This document shows, piece by piece, positions 59,886-64,000 of a stretch of DNA of 64,000 nt. The notes beneath the pieces were generated by a model. The model saw only the letters and a list, made by a program, of their open reading frames with translations, made no database searches and had not been told where the DNA came from. The position numbers and the translations under genes were made by a program. This DNA comes from an uncultured Halomonas sp. Lineage in GTDB: Bacteria; Pseudomonadota; Gammaproteobacteria; Pseudomonadales; Halomonadaceae. The stretch covers positions 62,001 to 126,000 of the forward strand of contig NZ_CANMVL010000009.1 of assembly GCF_947501415.1 (NCBI RefSeq), written 5' to 3'. The number at the start of each line of letters is the position of its first letter. Position 1 is the first letter of the stretch.

Positions 59886-59964
59886 AGCCAGGACGTGCCA
59901 GGTTCGAGCAGCACCTTTACATGAAATATCAATGGGGCTTCCCGGGGCGGGTCTAGGGTGTCAT

Positions 59965-60606
59965 CTAGGGTGCCAGACGGAAATGATGCCAGGCGCCGTC
60001 ACGATGTTCATAGCGGATGCGGTCATGCAGACGGCTGGGCTGACCCTGCCAGAACTCGATCATTTCGGGTATGACGCGATAGCCACCCCAGTGGACCGGA
60101 CGGTTGATCTCCTGGCCCTCATAGGCCTGCTCGAATCGGCTCTTGCGCTCCTCGATCCAGCTACGGTCGGGAATCACCACGCTCTGGGTCGCGATCCAGG
60201 CCCCCAGCTGACTGGCCCGCGGGCGGCTGGCAAAGTACTCGTCGGACTCCTGCTCGCTGACCTGCTCGACGCTCCCTTCGATACGCACCTGGCGAGACAG
60301 CGAGGGCCACCAGAATGTCAGGGCGGCCCGGGGCACGTTGGTCAGCTCGCTGCCCTTGTGACTGTGGTAGTTGGTGTAGAAGACGAAGCCGTTATCGTCG
60401 ACCCCCTTGAGCAGCACCACACGTGCATGGGGACGCCCCTGGCTATCCACCGTGGCCAGCGTCATGGCATTTCCATCGAGGCCCTCACTCTCCAGCGCCA
60501 GGGTCAACCACTCCTCGAACAGCGGCATGGGGTCATCGGTCGCCTGCGACTCGTCGAGCTGACCACCCTCGTAGTCACGGCGGATATCGGAAATGTTGCG
60601 TGTCAT
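59965..60606 (-). CDS. pdxH: Pyridoxamine 5'-phosphate oxidase
   Basis: FMN enzyme making pyridoxal phosphate, 213 residues. DIRRDYEGGQLDESQATDDP at the start, GRPHARVVLLKGVDDNGFVF near 54-73, FYTNYHSHKGSEL, and the C-terminal RLHDRIRYEHRDGAWHHFRL with the PLP-binding Arg and the closing LAP. Full family length. Confidence 0.95.
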   Translation of the reverse strand: MTRNISDIRRDYEGGQLDESQATDDPMPLFEEWLTLALESEGLDGNAMTLATVDSQGRPHARVVLLKGVDDNGFVFYTNYHSHKGSELTNVPRAALTFWWPSLSRQVRIEGSVEQVSEQESDEYFASRPRASQLGAWIATQSVVIPDRSWIEERKSRFEQAYEGQEINRPVHWGGYRVIPEMIEFWQGQPSRLHDRIRYEHRDGAWHHFRLAP

Positions 60607-60727
60607 CGTGATTATATCTCCTGGAAGCTGATGTGCATGGTCGCCGCTTCGCTGGCGCAGCTCAACCGTTGTTTTTGATCGTAGTCAGGATTCCTGGCAC
60701 TTGGCAGGGGGGAAGTGAATGGCGCTC

Positions 60728-61075
60728 TTATACCATCCAGCCAAGCTGTACCATCGCCATGTAGGCCCCGGTGCCACCGATGATCGACAGCAGCGCGTTG
60801 CGTCGCCACAGATGCAGCAGGGCGACGATCAGCGAGGCTATGATCATTGGCCAGCCGTTGGCACCGGCATTGAGGTGGCCGTCGATCAGCGGACGGAAGT
60901 CACGCAAGGCATAGATCACCAGAATCATCATCACCGTGGGTGGCAGGTAGCGCCCGAGGTGCAGGATAAGGGGATGGTCAGCATGTCGCGCGAGGGCCAC
61001 GAAGGGAGTCACACGTGTGGCGAAGGTCGCCAGCGCACAGACGGCGATAAATATCAGCAGGGCTGGGGTGCTCAT
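60728..61075 (-). CDS. azlD: AzlD-family branched-chain amino acid exporter subunit
   Basis: 115 residues with three to four hydrophobic segments. AVCALATFATRVTPFVALAR and LPPTVMMILVIYALRDF are marks of AzlD/YgaH. Partner of AzlC; the two overlap by ATGA. Confidence 0.88.
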   Translation of the reverse strand: MSTPALLIFIAVCALATFATRVTPFVALARHADHPLILHLGRYLPPTVMMILVIYALRDFRPLIDGHLNAGANGWPMIIASLIVALLHLWRRNALLSIIGGTGAYMAMVQLGWMV

Positions 61076-61770
61076 GTGCGGGTCTCCTGGTGGCGGCCGA
61101 GTGAGTAGTGAAACAGCAGGATCAGGCTGGCCGCGCCGATGGCGCTCAGCAGCAGATGGCGGTCAGGCACCAGCCATACCCCCGCGATGCCAGTCAAGAT
61201 GGCGATGCCAAAGGGTAGCCAGCGACGCAGCCGGCGCGCCTGCTCGAGAGTGAGCACGATAAACAGTGCCGTCAGGGCAAACTCGATCCCCTGGCTGTTG
61301 AAGGTCAGCGTGGTGCCCGCCAGCACTCCTGCGACGGAGCCGAGCACCCACCAGGCCTGGTTCAGCAGGCAGATACGGAAGGCCAGGGCATGATCACGGC
61401 CATGTGTGGCGGCGGGCAGAGTGGTGATCAGCGAATAGGTCTCGTCGGTCAGGGCAAAGATCATGTAGGGCTTGCGCCAGCCGGCACCCTGAAAGCGCTT
61501 GAGCAGTGATAGCCCATAGAAGAGGTGGCGGGAGTTGAGCATCAGCGTGGCCACCGCCAGCTCCATCAGTCCGGCCCCGGCGGCAAGCAGCGCCACGGCG
61601 AGAAACTGACCAGCGCCGGCATAGATGATCAGTGACATCAGTACCGCCGCCCACCAGGGCACGCCGACTTCCACGGCCAGGATGCCATAGGCGGCACCCA
61701 GCGGCAGATAGCCGAACATGACCGGCAGTGTGAGCTTCCCGGCTTCCTTCCAGGCGTAAGGTGGCGACAC
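61072..61770 (-). CDS. azlC: AzlC-family branched-chain amino acid exporter subunit
   Basis: 232 residues with about six membrane segments. GYLPLGAAYGILAVEVGVPW, AGAGQFLAVALLAAGAG and LMLNSRHLFYGLSL are the AzlC/YgaZ hallmarks. With AzlD it exports valine or related amino acids. The start is GTG 61770 (VSPPYAWKEAGKL) with GGGAG nine bases upstream; the longer open frame to 61896 runs across the divergent cytochrome gene start and is unlikely. Confidence 0.88.
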   Translation of the reverse strand: MSPPYAWKEAGKLTLPVMFGYLPLGAAYGILAVEVGVPWWAAVLMSLIIYAGAGQFLAVALLAAGAGLMELAVATLMLNSRHLFYGLSLLKRFQGAGWRKPYMIFALTDETYSLITTLPAATHGRDHALAFRICLLNQAWWVLGSVAGVLAGTTLTFNSQGIEFALTALFIVLTLEQARRLRRWLPFGIAILTGIAGVWLVPDRHLLLSAIGAASLILLFHYSLGRHQETRT

Positions 61771-61889
61771 GGTGATAAACTCCCTTGCTGCTGATGGGTG
61801 GGGGTGAGTGATGCCAGCTATATTAAGGTAGATCCACCGGATTGGCAGCTTTTGGCAAGAAATTCGACTAATGTTGGCAGGGAGGCGAG

Positions 61890-62588
61890 ATGACACGACT
61901 GATGGTCTGGGATATTCCCGTACGACTCTTCCACTGGTCTCTGGTGGCCCTGGTGGGGCTATCCTTCTACACCATGAAAACGGAGGGAGCGCCCTTCGTC
62001 TTTCCCATAGAGATTCATGCTCGGGCGGGCTATCTGCTGGCGGGGATTCTGCTGTTTCGTTGGCTCTGGGGCCTGTTGGGCAGCCCCCATGCGCGCTTTA
62101 CGAGCTTTTTATACCCGCCGGGTCGCATGATCGATTACGGCCGGTGCCTGCTGCGTGGCAGGGCACCTCACTATGCCGGCCACAACCCGCTGGGGGGCGC
62201 CATGGTGCTGGTCATGCTGGTATCACTGACGTTTCAGGCGGCAAGTGGCCTCTTTCTGACCGATGACATCTTCTTCGATGCACCACTCCACGGCTGGGCG
62301 AGCAACGAGGTCGTCAAGACACTCGCCTCGCTTCACTCCCTGAATGCCGATTTGTTGGTGGTGTTGATCGCCGCGCATCTGATGGCGCTGCTGTTCCATC
62401 GCCTCAAGGGGGAGCGACTGGTGAGTGCCATGATCACCGGCCGCAAGGCGGTCGATGGGCGCCCGGAGGATGAGCCGGCGGAGGGGCCGAAGCCGGGCTT
62501 CAGGAACGACAGGGGCGCGAGTCTCTCCCTAGCGCTAGTGGTGCTCGCGCTCTCTTCCTTGCCCGTTATCTGGCTTTGGAACGCGTGA
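61890..62588 (+). CDS. Cytochrome b561-like membrane protein
   Basis: 232 residues with four core membrane segments plus a C-terminal one (about 210-229). Heme histidines are expected in VRLFHWSLVALVGLSFY, IEIHARAGYLLAGI, SLHSLNADLLVVLIAAHLMA. It belongs to the cytochrome b/b6 (Ni-Fe hydrogenase-type) family. It converges on a cytochrome c' gene, so electron exchange with that protein is plausible. RBS GGAGG. Confidence 0.85.
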   Translation: MTRLMVWDIPVRLFHWSLVALVGLSFYTMKTEGAPFVFPIEIHARAGYLLAGILLFRWLWGLLGSPHARFTSFLYPPGRMIDYGRCLLRGRAPHYAGHNPLGGAMVLVMLVSLTFQAASGLFLTDDIFFDAPLHGWASNEVVKTLASLHSLNADLLVVLIAAHLMALLFHRLKGERLVSAMITGRKAVDGRPEDEPAEGPKPGFRNDRGASLSLALVVLALSSLPVIWLWNA

Positions 62589-62607
62589 TCGGCGGCATCC
62601 TTCAATA

Positions 62608-62641
62608 ACCCACGGGGCGGCCATCAGGCCGGCCCGTGGGT
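62608..62641. terminator. Hairpin between convergent cytochrome genes
   Basis: ACCCACGGG and CGGCC pair with GGCCG and CCCGTGGGT over an ATCA loop. It can serve both directions; no long T-run. Confidence 0.5.
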
Positions 62642-62686
62642 CCGGTGCTTCACGACCTATACTTCGTTATCTAACGGCAGGTGGTC

Positions 62687-63160
62687 TCACTCGGCGCGGT
62701 AGTCGTCGTGGCAGCCCTTGCAGCTCTTGCCGACGGCACCGACCTGGGCGCGCAGGGCGCTGAACGCCTCACCATCCTCCACCATCTGGGCCAAGGTGGC
62801 AGCTTCCTGCTCGAAGGTCTTCTGACGCTCATCGAAGCCTGCCCAGTCCTCGCCGATCTTGGCCAGAGCGCCTGTCTCGATACCGTGGCCGTCACCCCTC
62901 AGGGTGCCTTCCATAAAGCCTTCCCAGGGCAGGTGGGCAACGGCGGCCAGGTTGTTCGCACGCGTGGCAAATGCCTCCTCGTCATACTCCATATCGCCCT
63001 TGGCCATGGCACCCATGGGACCCATCTGCCAGGCCATCACGCTGAGGGCGGATTGGCGATAGTGGATGGCGTCTTCGGGCTCGGCGGCTTGGGCGACGAT
63101 TGGCAACGCCAGGGCAGCCGAGAGGCCAAGGGCGATCAGCGGGCGAAACATTACGGTCAT
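62687..63160 (-). CDS. Cytochrome c'
   Basis: 157 residues. The signal peptide is about residues 1-22 (ALALPIVAQAAEP). The mature protein is a four-helix bundle with YRQSALSVMAWQMGPMGAMA at its start and the heme-binding CKGCH near the C-terminus, in the position typical of class II cytochromes c. Periplasmic; such proteins bind NO and can act as electron carriers. ATG 63160 with AGGAG six bases upstream is preferred to GTG 63163. Confidence 0.9.
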   Translation of the reverse strand: MTVMFRPLIALGLSAALALPIVAQAAEPEDAIHYRQSALSVMAWQMGPMGAMAKGDMEYDEEAFATRANNLAAVAHLPWEGFMEGTLRGDGHGIETGALAKIGEDWAGFDERQKTFEQEAATLAQMVEDGEAFSALRAQVGAVGKSCKGCHDDYRAE

Positions 63161-63263
63161 CACGAGCTCCTTTCGTTTTTTTCGATTCGTTTTATGATGC
63201 TGGTTGGGTGTCAGTCGATTGGCTCGATATCCCCCCCCCTCGCAAGGCTAGCATGGAAGAGTT

Positions 63264-64000
<737 letters not shown>

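Overview
The window is a high-GC gammaproteobacterial chromosome, most likely Halomonas or a close relative in the Halomonadaceae. Gene order and protein character suggest this: the gloB-yafS-rnhA-dnaQ block as in enterics, a tusDCBE operon, a CPA1 potassium/proton antiporter, a Cys-type membrane formate dehydrogenase, and a family of long palindromic intergenic repeats. The assignment rests on recognition, not on a database search.

Layout. 1-7 kb: SulP anion transporter (cut by the left edge), metY, rarD, a YafV-like amidase, rsuA and a membrane diguanylate cyclase. 7.4-13 kb: a complete yejABEF-type peptide/microcin C ABC importer. 13.4-18.2 kb: an MltD-like transglycosylase, gloB, yafS, rnhA, dnaQ, nudC. 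18.3-25.5 kb: SCP2 protein, sohB, ArsR regulator, propionyl-CoA synthetase, yhhQ behind a probable preQ1-I riboswitch, an esterase and a ThiY-like binding protein. 25.7-27.4 kb: an NhaP2-like antiporter, then tRNA-Ser(UGA).

27.56-39.28 kb: an 11.7 kb integrated element, bounded by a 15-bp repeat of the tRNA-Ser 3' end. It carries a tyrosine integrase, AlpA and KilA-N-like regulators, a small HTH protein, a RepA-type ATPase, an array of 15 GCGACA motifs that looks like a replication origin, a terminase module, and a short late operon. The late operon includes a baseplate-hub-like protein and a tape-measure-like protein with a lytic transglycosylase domain. I find no portal, capsid, sheath, fibre or lysis gene. 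The transcription units are punctuated by clear promoters and terminators. This is the most unusual part of the window: a candidate phage satellite or a selectively reduced prophage.

39.3-43.5 kb: yaeQ, a NUDIX hydrolase, a BI-1/YccA protein, tusDCBE for tRNA 2-thiolation, and acpH. 43.5-55.3 kb: a molybdenum/formate block (moeA, moaB, a DUF1244 gene, formate dehydrogenase gamma, beta and alpha, a small Tat protein, a TorD-like chaperone, a multi-cluster ferredoxin, DUF3306, DUF3305), with fdhD divergent. 55.3-64 kb: XRE-cupin regulator, a histone-deacetylase-like hydrolase divergent from a Pat-type lysine acetyltransferase, pdxH, azlCD, cytochrome b561-like protein, cytochrome c', a DUF2069 gene and wrbA (cut by the right edge).

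Starts were chosen by ribosome-binding sites and overlaps. Functions are by family recognition; no homology search was possible.
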